Shown: in pieces, positions 1 through 5,562 of the stretch | How the letters are laid out: the number at the start of each line of letters is the position of its first letter | How positions within the stretch are numbered: position 1 is the first letter of the stretch | Source: Pseudomonadota bacterium | GTDB taxonomy: Bacteria > Pseudomonadota > Alphaproteobacteria > Rhizobiales > Devosiaceae | DNA length: 5,562 nucleotides | Reading direction: 5' to 3' | Assembly: GCA_023430705.1 (NCBI GenBank) | Contig: JAEYZJ010000313.1 | Coordinates: 1 to 5,562 of the forward strand | Program-made: the position numbers and the translations under genes | The notes under the pieces: model-generated | Seen by the model: the letters and a program-made list of their open reading frames with translations, nothing else | Database searches by the model: none | What the model was told of the DNA's origin: nothing

Positions 1-186
1 GGGCCGGTCCCCGACAAGGATCGGCGACACCCTCACGTCGGCCTTCTGCGTCGCCAGCGCACCGGGCATGCGTATCGCCGGCGCCAGGGACAGCAGCATC
101 ACGATCACCACGGCGACGAGCGAGAAGAAGATGTCGCTCATGGTCGCCGGCAGGCCGGTCATGTCTTCCGCGTCCTCGTCAGGCAT
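1..186 (-). CDS. ExbD/TolR/MotB-like single-helix membrane protein (3' end cut by window edge)
   Basis: The first 62 codons are open from ATG at 186-184 to the window edge; the rest of the gene lies outside. The N terminus is short and acidic (MPDEDAED). One hydrophobic helix follows at residues 19-38, immediately preceded by Asp18 (MSDIFFSLVAVVIVMLLSLA), then Ala-Pro and a more polar segment. An Asp at the start of a lone N-terminal helix is the hallmark of ExbD, TolR and MotB, where it carries the proton; the Leu-Ala-Pro end of the helix resembles ExbD. The gene starts inside the end of the MotA/TolQ/ExbB-like gene, sharing the 8 bases ATGCCTGA, so translation is probably coupled. Residues 9 and 16 are alternative Met starts. 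Whether the missing C terminus is an ExbD periplasmic domain, an OmpA-like peptidoglycan-binding domain or something else cannot be seen. The family call is inferred from helix, Asp and partner gene together. Confidence 0.72.
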   Translation of the reverse strand, partial: MPDEDAEDMTGLPATMSDIFFSLVAVVIVMLLSLAPAIRMPGALATQKADVRVSPILVGDRP

Positions 187-1261
187 TCCCGCCAGCCACG
201 AGCAGATGACGCGTTTCGGCGATCATCTCGCCTTCGCGCCTTTCTACGAGCGCGAGCAGGAGCGAGGCGATGAGCGCGCCGACGAGACCGATGAGCGTGG
301 TCTCGAACTTCACCGAAAGGCCGACAAGGCTGGCGCCGATGTCGAGATTGCCCGCCGCTTCCGGCCCCAGGTTTTCCGGCAGACCGCCAATCGCGGCGGT
401 AAGTCCGATGACCGTGCCGAGGAAGCCCAGCAGCGGCAGGAAGGAAACGAGGGCGCGAACGAGCCGCCTCGATGCCTGATGCAACCCACCGAGCGCCGCC
501 TGATGGCCCAGCAGTTCCTGCAGGGGGCGCGTATGCGAGAACCGTGAGAGCCGCGCCGCAACCTCGTCGCGGGGCGCTGCAGCAAGGGTGCGGCGCAGGG
601 CGACCAGCCCCTGCAGATCGCCGGCAAGGGAGAGTGCTGCATCGACGATCGCGGCAAGGACGATGGCAAACAGCGCGATGATGGCGACATGGACGAACGT
701 CTCCCCGACCAGCGCGCGGTGGACGATCGACCATGGGTCGAGGGCATCCGGCGCAATGCGGGAGGCGTCACCGGCCAGCTGGTAGAACACGAGGACGAGG
801 CAGGCCCCGGTGATGACGGCACCTGCCAGAGACTGCGTGCGCGCATGCGCGTGGTGCGCCGGATCGCGCCAGAAGGCAACGAAGCGCTGCTCGGCATCGG
901 CGGCCAGAACGCGCCCGGCAAAGAGCGTCACGAGAACCTGCGGCCAAACCGCACTCCCATGGATGGCCGCGGGAATCGGCGTCCCGTTCAGAACCAGCGG
1001 GCCGAGCGGCAGGGCCAGCGCCAGAGCAGCCGCCGTGATCGCGGCAAGCCGTACCGTCAGGTTATCGCCCCAGCTCAACAAGCCGAAGCAGGCGAGGACC
1101 AGCGCGGCAAGAACGAAAGCGGCGGCGAAGGTAAGGCCCAGGCCCAAGGCGGCGGAGTGCACGCCGAGGTAGATCGCGAAGGCCAGGGCGAGGCAGATGA
1201 GGTAGGCCCGGCGCCGCCGCGCGAGACCATCGGCCACATCGGGTTGCCCGGCCCTGCTCAT
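179..1261 (-). CDS. MotA/TolQ/ExbB-type proton-channel protein with N-terminal multi-helix extension
   Basis: This 360-residue integral inner-membrane protein is probably the channel-forming subunit of a proton-driven motor complex. The C-terminal part fits the MotA/TolQ/ExbB family: a helix at about 268-292 containing PLLGFLGTVIGL (276-287), then a helix at about 313-338 containing FETTLIGLVGAL (319-330), matching the family's two conserved pore helices with the Thr-Thr pair. Further hydrophobic segments lie near 20-37, 39-63, 69-91, 145-162 and 189-213, with a probable cytoplasmic stretch at 214-266. ExbB and TolQ have three helices and MotA four, so the first 120 or so residues, with about three helices, are an extra module I do not recognise. 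The ATG overlaps the sctV stop codon (ATGA) and has only a weak Shine-Dalgarno, which suggests translational coupling. The next gene encodes the expected Asp-bearing one-helix partner. The family call is firm; which subfamily, and what it powers, is not. Confidence 0.85.
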   Translation of the reverse strand: MSRAGQPDVADGLARRRRAYLICLALAFAIYLGVHSAALGLGLTFAAAFVLAALVLACFGLLSWGDNLTVRLAAITAAALALALPLGPLVLNGTPIPAAIHGSAVWPQVLVTLFAGRVLAADAEQRFVAFWRDPAHHAHARTQSLAGAVITGACLVLVFYQLAGDASRIAPDALDPWSIVHRALVGETFVHVAIIALFAIVLAAIVDAALSLAGDLQGLVALRRTLAAAPRDEVAARLSRFSHTRPLQELLGHQAALGGLHQASRRLVRALVSFLPLLGFLGTVIGLTAAIGGLPENLGPEAAGNLDIGASLVGLSVKFETTLIGLVGALIASLLLALVERREGEMIAETRHLLVAGGNA

Positions 1262-3390
1262 TCCGCCGCCGACAGCTGCCCCTGGCGGGTCATCCTGATG
1301 CGCTCGAGCGGCTGGATGTTCGCGCTCGGGGTCAGCTCCTGGTACGAGAGAACCGCGAGGCTCGGGAAATCGCGCTCGATGATCTTGCGCATGAAGCGGC
1401 GGATATCCATCGGTGCCAGCACCACCGGGCTGACCCCGGCGCGCTCCGTCGTGCCCACCGCATCCTTGATGCTGGCGATCATCTCGCGATGCACATCCGG
1501 CGATAACGCAAGATAGGATGCACCACTGGTCTGGCGCACGGCGCCCCGTACCGCATCTTCGATGTCCTTGGACAGCAGGTATGCCGGGATGATGTTCTGC
1601 CCGCCAGAGAACTTGTGGGTGATATAGCGGCCCAGCGCGCCGCGGACATGTTCAGCGAGGACAATGGGGTCCTTCTCACGCTGCCCCCAGGTCACAAGCG
1701 CCTCGAGTACGGTGCGCATGTCGCGGATCGAGATTTCCTCGCTGACGAGGCGCTGCAGCACATCGGTAATCGTCGTCGCGGGCAGGATTCGAGTCGCCTC
1801 GCGCACGAGCTCGGCGAAGTTCTTCTGCATCTGGTTCATCAGGAACATGGTTTCCTGCACACCGATGAACTCGGCCGCATTTGCCTTCAGCACATGCGCC
1901 AGGTGGAAGGTCAGCATGCTCGACAGCGTCATCACCTGCATGCCGGCCCGTTCGAGCAGCGGCAGGTGCTTTACGCTCACCCACAGGCTCGGCGTGTGAG
2001 GCAGGAAATCGGCGCCCCGCTCAAACGGGATGTTGAACATGTTGAGGTTCGCTTCGGTTTCGCGGACCATCACGAAGCCGGGCCGCGCCTGCCCCGCCGC
2101 CACCGGAATCTCGTTGACGAGAATGCGGTACTCGCCGTCCTTGAGGTTCTCGTTCAGCCGCAGGTGAATGCCCGGGAACGGCACACCGAGATCGAAGTAG
2201 AGCGCCCGCCGGACGCGCGCCACTTCGCGGTCGAGCTTTTCCGGACGGATCGAGCTGCGCACGCTCGCCGCGATATCGACGATGAGCGGCACGGTGAGCG
2301 CGAAGGTGACATTCTCGACCGGGCCGGCCTCCTCCTCGTCGTCCGGAAATTTCTGGGGGGCGGCCTCGGGCGTGAGCGCGCTGGTGAGCGCCGGCATCTC
2401 CGACGAGCGGCGCGTTTGCGACGCTTTCGTCCTGCGCCGCGACATCAGGAAGCCCCCTCCCCCGGAGATGATGGCAAGCACGAGGAAGACCGGCCACGGA
2501 AAGCCCGGAACGACCGCGAAGATCAACAGGATCGCGCTCGTCACCATCAGCGCGTTCGGCTGGTTTATGAGCTGCTTGGCGATGTCGCTGCCGAGATCCT
2601 TGCTATTCTCGTTGACGACACGCGTGACGATGAAGCCGGCGGTGATCGAGACGAACAGGGCGGGAATCTGCTGGATCAGCCCGTCGCCGATGGTCAGCAG
2701 CGCATAGAGATTCAACGCCTCGCCCGCGTCCAGCCCACGCTGAAACATGCCGATGCTGACACCGCCGATGAGGTTGACGGCGATGATGATCAGGCCGGCG
2801 ATCGCGTCGCCCTTCACGAACTTCATGGCGCCGTCCATGGCGCCATAGAGCTGACTTTCCTGTTCGAGCTTGCTGCGCCGGCGCTTGGCCTCGTCGAGCT
2901 CGATCATGCCGGCGCGCATGTCGGAGTCGATCGACATCTGCTTGCCGGGCATCGAATCGAGCGAGAAACGGGCCGACACTTCGGCGACGCGCTCGGAGCC
3001 CTTGGTGATGACCAGGAAGTTGACGATGGTCAGGATCAGGAACACGACGAGGCCGACCACCAGATTGCCGGCGACGACGAAGTTGCCGAAAGTCTCGACG
3101 ATATGGCCCGCGTCACCCTGGATAAGTATGAGGCGGGTCGTGGTGATGGACAGGCCGAGTCGGAACAAGGTCGTCAGCAACAGAATCGAGGGGAACGCCG
3201 TGAGTTGCGTCACATCGGTCAGGTAGACCGCGGCCATCAGCAAGATGACGGTGAGCGCCAGATTGATCGCAATCAGGACGTCGACCAGACCCGTCGGCAG
3301 CGGCAGGATCATCATGAAGATGATGCTGATCAGAAGCACCGCCAAAAGCAGGTCGGTTCGCTTCGACAGCGCAATCAGGAAGCGTTGCAT
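1258..3390 (-). CDS. sctV: Type III secretion export-gate protein SctV (YscV/EscV/HrcV/LcrD family)
   Basis: SctV forms a nonameric ring in the inner membrane; its cytoplasmic domain receives chaperone-substrate complexes and its membrane part is linked to proton-motive-force use. From the ATG at 3390 the protein has 710 residues, normal for the family. About eight hydrophobic segments lie at 12-32, 33-57, 66-82, 101-127, 196-216, 230-256, 279-298 and 299-316. The FHIPEP signature spans 134-157 (core VSARFSLDSMPGKQMSID). The loop before it reads KGSERVAEV, as in non-flagellar SctV, not the KGAGR form of FlhA. The conserved AMDGAMKFVKGDAIAG block (184-199) is intact. A variable, acidic linker (about 317-360) leads to a complete cytoplasmic domain ending in the typical DIRRFMRKIIERDFP stretch. 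The open frame extends to a TTG at 3447, but those codons have much weaker third-position GC and no Shine-Dalgarno, while GGGGT precedes the ATG. The stop overlaps the next gene's start. Confidence 0.96.
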   Translation of the reverse strand: MQRFLIALSKRTDLLLAVLLISIIFMMILPLPTGLVDVLIAINLALTVILLMAAVYLTDVTQLTAFPSILLLTTLFRLGLSITTTRLILIQGDAGHIVETFGNFVVAGNLVVGLVVFLILTIVNFLVITKGSERVAEVSARFSLDSMPGKQMSIDSDMRAGMIELDEAKRRRSKLEQESQLYGAMDGAMKFVKGDAIAGLIIIAVNLIGGVSIGMFQRGLDAGEALNLYALLTIGDGLIQQIPALFVSITAGFIVTRVVNENSKDLGSDIAKQLINQPNALMVTSAILLIFAVVPGFPWPVFLVLAIISGGGGFLMSRRRTKASQTRRSSEMPALTSALTPEAAPQKFPDDEEEAGPVENVTFALTVPLIVDIAASVRSSIRPEKLDREVARVRRALYFDLGVPFPGIHLRLNENLKDGEYRILVNEIPVAAGQARPGFVMVRETEANLNMFNIPFERGADFLPHTPSLWVSVKHLPLLERAGMQVMTLSSMLTFHLAHVLKANAAEFIGVQETMFLMNQMQKNFAELVREATRILPATTITDVLQRLVSEEISIRDMRTVLEALVTWGQREKDPIVLAEHVRGALGRYITHKFSGGQNIIPAYLLSKDIEDAVRGAVRQTSGASYLALSPDVHREMIASIKDAVGTTERAGVSPVVLAPMDIRRFMRKIIERDFPSLAVLSYQELTPSANIQPLERIRMTRQGQLSAAE

Positions 3391-3478
3391 ACCCGACCCC
3401 AGGTCCAAGTCACCACGCAAACTTGCATTTCTGCCCGGTGTCTTCAATCATTTGCAGTAACCGACAGGGAATGGACTG
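3391..3478 (-). other. Leader between the coiled-coil gene and sctV, with an alternative TTG start
   Basis: These 88 bases separate the stop of the upstream gene from the ATG of sctV. The sctV frame stays open back to a TTG at 3447, which would add 19 residues. Of the 18 codons between TTG and ATG, 8 end in A or T, far more than in the gene body, so the stretch looks untranslated. A 13-codon ORF (MIEDTGQKCKFAW, ATG at 3451, stop ending at 3410) lies in another frame without a visible ribosome-binding site. No rho-independent terminator or convincing promoter is visible, which fits read-through into sctV. Confidence 0.5.
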
Positions 3479-4732
3479 TCACACCTCGAGGCGGAGTCTG
3501 TTCCCCACGGTTCTTCCGGCCGGAGGACTGCCCGGAACGCCGTCGCCGAGCCCATCGAGTGCCTGGACAATATCCGAAATTGCGGCCAGCAGTCCCCTTG
3601 TGATCTCCTCGATGCGGTCCAGCTTGGCATCGCTGGCCTTGTCGACATTGATCAGCGCTTTCGTCAGCCGCTGACCGGCCGCCTGCAACACGTCGGCAAT
3701 GTCGTCGAAGCTGCGCTCGACCCCGATCTCGCGCTGCGCCTCAGAACCGACGGACTTCGCGGCATTGAGGCTGGCAGCCGCCTGCGCGGCGAATGCCAGC
3801 GCCAGGGCTTCGACGTTTTCGATTGCGACGTATCCGGCCTCAAGAATGGCGCCCAGCTTTGCCTGCGCCGCGTTGAAGCCGGCGGTGAAGTTGGTTTCGA
3901 TGGTGTTGTGGCGGGAATTGCCGGAACTCTCTGTATAGGGCTCCGAGCGAAGGTCACCGAGACTGTCGCGCATTGTCCCGAGCCTGCCTTCGAGATCGTC
4001 GATCAGGCCCCCCAGCTCGATCGCTTCCTCGCTGCCCTCGGGCGCCTGGGTCAGTTGCGCCTCGAGATCGGCGACCTGGGCTTCGAGTGTTCCGATCTTG
4101 AGGTCCGCCAGCGCGATTTCCACCGCCTTGCGTTCGGCGAGCGCCTCGCTACGCGCCGCACGTACGCCGTTGAGGGTGGCGGTAACCGCTGTGATCTGCG
4201 CCCGGATGGCCGGTTTGTCGGCGTCCTTGGCATTGGACAGCCGGGTCTCGAGGTCGGCGAGCTGACCCTCGAGGCTGGAAACCTGGGCGTTGTAGTTGCC
4301 GATCCTCGTGTTGAGGGTGCTGCGCTGGCTCACGAGGCCGGCGGACCCCTCGTCATATTCAGCCCTGCGGACCGCCGCGCCCTCGACCGCCGCTTCGTTG
4401 CGGACGACGAGTTCCCTCAGCTCGTTGATGCCGTAGGCGTCCAACGCAGAGGCGAGCCGCCCGAGGTCGGAAAGCGCCTTGTTCTTCTCGCTCTCGTCAA
4501 TCGACAGCTCCAGCGTCAGCGAAATCTGGGCGAGCAGCGCCGCGATATCGCCGGGAGCCTTGGGCAGGCGCATGCCAAGCATCTCGAAGGCATTGCTGCC
4601 GACGCTGTCCTTGACCATCCAGAGCGGAGTATAGGCCTGCCCCGCTTCCTGCGGCGCCGGCGCCTCGACCCCCTGCACGGAGGGCGTGCCGAAGCTGGGC
4701 GTAATGCTGGGGTTGAGGCTCACATCCGGCAT
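3479..4732 (-). CDS. Coiled-coil protein of the T3SS locus, candidate secreted substrate or translocator
   Basis: I do not recognise a named family in these 417 residues. The first 20 residues (MPDVSLNPSITPSFGTPSVQ) are rich in Ser, Pro and Thr with one charged residue, as is common in T3SS export signals; there is no Sec signal peptide. Residues about 60-125 are predicted helical. A long coiled coil follows at roughly 134-263, with two similar heptad blocks, LEGQLADLETRL (154-165) and LEAQVADLEAQL (216-227). A polar break lies near 264-280 (SEPYTESSGNSRHN). A helical Ala-rich region at 290-395 has a moderately hydrophobic stretch at about 302-322, too weak to be called a transmembrane helix. 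The tail is Gly/Pro-rich. The ATG has a strong Shine-Dalgarno five bases upstream. Position directly before sctV plus the architecture suggest a secreted tip, translocator, gatekeeper or effector protein; clear paired membrane helices of IpaB/YopB-type translocators are absent. Coding status is secure, role is inference. Confidence 0.8.
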   Translation of the reverse strand: MPDVSLNPSITPSFGTPSVQGVEAPAPQEAGQAYTPLWMVKDSVGSNAFEMLGMRLPKAPGDIAALLAQISLTLELSIDESEKNKALSDLGRLASALDAYGINELRELVVRNEAAVEGAAVRRAEYDEGSAGLVSQRSTLNTRIGNYNAQVSSLEGQLADLETRLSNAKDADKPAIRAQITAVTATLNGVRAARSEALAERKAVEIALADLKIGTLEAQVADLEAQLTQAPEGSEEAIELGGLIDDLEGRLGTMRDSLGDLRSEPYTESSGNSRHNTIETNFTAGFNAAQAKLGAILEAGYVAIENVEALALAFAAQAAASLNAAKSVGSEAQREIGVERSFDDIADVLQAAGQRLTKALINVDKASDAKLDRIEEITRGLLAAISDIVQALDGLGDGVPGSPPAGRTVGNRLRLEV

Positions 4733-4736
4733 CTGT

Positions 4737-4743
4737 CCCTCCC
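4737..4743 (-). promoter_or_regulatory. Strong Shine-Dalgarno of the coiled-coil protein gene
   Basis: The minus strand reads GGGAGGGACAG directly before the ATG at 4732. The GGGAGG core lies about five bases from the start, close to ideal. It is the best ribosome-binding site in the window and fixes the start of the 417-residue protein, suggesting that this product is translated independently and more strongly than its neighbours, as would suit a secreted component. Confidence 0.75.
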
Positions 4744-4809
4744 GGGCAAAGATCGCTTTGACGGGAAGCTACGCGTTCCCCGGCCCCGCGTTGTGCCAAA
4801 CGTGACCCC
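4744..4809 (-). other. Intergenic gap with two short inverted repeats
   Basis: The gap between the Ala-rich gene and the coiled-coil gene holds two small inverted repeats. One is a perfect 5-base stem with a 4-base loop at 4747-4760 (CAAAG-CGAT-CTTTG on the minus strand), ending a few bases before the Shine-Dalgarno. The other is a 5-base stem with an 8-base loop at 4763-4780 (GGGAA...TTCCC). Neither is followed by a T-run, so no intrinsic terminator is called. No sigma-70, sigma-54 or HrpL-type promoter is convincing. The hairpins could affect translation or mRNA stability, but stems this short also occur by chance. Confidence 0.3.
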
Positions 4810-5562
4810 CTAACGCAGGGGAAGCCGCTCGCGCCGCGCCTGGCCGGCGTCTGCCTCCCTGAGCTCGGCCGCGAGAGCCTCGATTTCGGTCCGCACAGCA
4901 CCCAGTACGGTACCGATACCGGCGAACAGTTGCGCGATCGCCTGCAGGAGTTTCGACCGGTTGGTGGCGGCTGCAACGAGCTTCAGTATGCGCAACAGCT
5001 GGGTCCGGTTGAGCCCGAAATTGGCGAGGTAAGTGAGCATTGCAGTATCGTCCTTGCTCAGTTTCGCGTCCCTGGCCAGCTGAGCGACGACGGCCTTGGC
5101 TTCGGCATCCTGCACCGGCCGCAGCGGCGGCCAGCCGGGTTGGAAATGCGCATTGAGGATGAACGAGGCAATGATGCCGCCCAGTTCCGCGCGCATGGCG
5201 GTGGCAGCGGCAGCGCCCTCTGCCAGGTTGAGGCCGGCGAGCGCGCGTTCCACCACGGCCTCGGTCGCCGCCCGCGCTTCGATGACGGCGGCCTCCTGCG
5301 GCGTGACGATGGCGGAGGCCCCCGGCGAGGGCGGGACATCGAGGGCCGCCGAGCCATTGACGCCCGACCCGCTCCGCGCCGCCGCGGCGGCAGTCATCTT
5401 GGCCGATGCGGCCTCGAAGGGCGACGACGAGGCGGCTCCGGAGTAGGGATCAGCCACCGGATGGACCGGTACGCCGGGGCTGGCGTCGGCAGCGTCGGGT
5501 AGCGCAGCGCCGTCTGCTGCCGGCCCAGCCGGGTGCGCCGGGCTCGCCTCCGACGAGGCCAC
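4810..5562 (-). CDS. Ala/Pro-rich protein of unknown function, probably 5'-truncated by the window edge
   Basis: The frame is open for 250 codons from the window edge to a TAG stop at 4812-4810. The first codon in view is GTG, which could be a start, but no upstream sequence exists to test this, so the N terminus should be treated as incomplete. Residues 1-90 are low-complexity, rich in Ala, Pro, Ser and Gly, and likely disordered. Residues 90-250 look helical, with an aromatic/proline island near 139-149 (HFQPGWPPLRP) and a basic, Leu-rich amphipathic stretch at 183-235. No transmembrane helix, signal peptide or catalytic motif is visible. It precedes the coiled-coil gene by 77 bases on the same strand, so it may be a T3SS component. 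A disordered Pro-rich N terminus also occurs in needle-length regulators (SctP/FliK type) and in some exported substrates, but I see no specific match to either. GC-rich codon use agrees with the neighbours and supports real coding. Confidence 0.7.
   Translation of the reverse strand: MASSEASPAHPAGPAADGAALPDAADASPGVPVHPVADPYSGAASSSPFEAASAKMTAAAAARSGSGVNGSAALDVPPSPGASAIVTPQEAAVIEARAATEAVVERALAGLNLAEGAAAATAMRAELGGIIASFILNAHFQPGWPPLRPVQDAEAKAVVAQLARDAKLSKDDTAMLTYLANFGLNRTQLLRILKLVAAATNRSKLLQAIAQLFAGIGTVLGAVRTEIEALAAELREADAGQARRERLPLR

Noticed and set aside
159..734. A 191-codon minus-strand frame overlapping the proton-channel gene in another phase
   Set aside because: Extremely Arg/Pro/Cys-rich frame-shifted shadow; the overlapping frame carries the conserved MotA/TolQ/ExbB helices.
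1..1261. Zorya-type anti-phage defence (ZorA/ZorB use MotA/MotB-like proteins)
   Set aside because: The MotA-like protein lacks the long C-terminal cytoplasmic tail of ZorA, and no helicase or nuclease defence genes are in the window; the pair is coupled to sctV.
689..1516. A 275-codon plus-strand open frame opposite the proton-channel gene and the end of sctV
   Set aside because: It crosses the junction of two well-supported minus-strand genes, has low-complexity Arg/Gly/Glu-rich composition and no family features; a shadow frame.
1258..3390. Flagellar FlhA instead of SctV
   Set aside because: The KGSERVAEV loop and overall resemblance to YscV/HrcV favour the non-flagellar family, and no flagellar genes are nearby.
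1615..3603. A 662-codon open frame on the plus strand opposite sctV
   Set aside because: Its translation is rich in Arg, His, Asp, Gln and Glu with no domain-like pattern, as expected for an antisense shadow of a GC-rich gene. The minus-strand frame is an unambiguous SctV.
4780..4800. Possible sigma-54 promoter (TGGCAC on the minus strand) upstream of the coiled-coil gene
   Set aside because: The -24-like TGGCAC is present but the -12 element is GGGG at the required spacing instead of TTGC, so the match is too weak.
4744..4809. HrpL-type box or rhizobial tts box in the intergenic gap
   Set aside because: No GGAACC/CCAC pair at the right spacing and no tts-like GTCAGC...TCG pattern could be found on either strand.
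3908..4813. A 301-codon plus-strand open frame opposite the coiled-coil gene
   Set aside because: Arg/Leu/Gly-rich composition typical of antisense frames; the minus-strand frame has heptads, a strong Shine-Dalgarno and an operon context.
1..5562. tRNA, rRNA, CRISPR array, insertion sequence or long repeats
   Set aside because: No such structure was seen on either strand; genes fill nearly the whole window with no gene-free stretch over 100 bases.

Overview
The window is a GC-rich stretch with strongly GC-biased third codon positions, as in high-GC Proteobacteria (an alphaproteobacterium would fit). The sequence alone does not fix the taxon. All supported genes lie on the minus strand, so the transcription unit runs from base 5562 towards base 1. 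It looks like part of a non-flagellar type III secretion (T3SS) locus. The only member I can name firmly is sctV, the export-gate protein homologous to YscV/EscV/HrcV and paralogous to flagellar FlhA.

Layout in transcription order: (1) 5562-4810, an Ala/Pro/Ser-rich protein with a helical C-terminal half, probably cut by the window edge, function unknown. (2) A 77-base gap with two small inverted repeats and a strong Shine-Dalgarno sequence. (3) 4732-3479, a 417-residue coiled-coil protein with a Ser/Pro/Thr-rich, charge-poor N terminus, a candidate T3SS-exported protein. (4) A short leader. (5) 3390-1258, sctV (an upstream TTG at 3447 is possible but less likely). (6) 1261-179, a polytopic membrane protein ending in a MotA/TolQ/ExbB proton-channel domain, overlapping sctV by ATGA. 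(7) 186-1, the first 62 codons of a small one-helix membrane protein of ExbD/TolR/MotB type, overlapping gene 6 by 8 bases and running off the window.

The unusual point is the tight coupling, by overlapping stop and start codons, of sctV with an ExbB/ExbD-like (or MotA/MotB-like) ion-channel pair. Textbook T3SS operons carry no such pair. SctV itself is thought to use the proton motive force for export. A co-translated second proton channel suggests an accessory energy-coupling or stator-like module devoted to this secretion system. That role is inference. The gene order, the overlaps and the domain motifs are read directly from the sequence.
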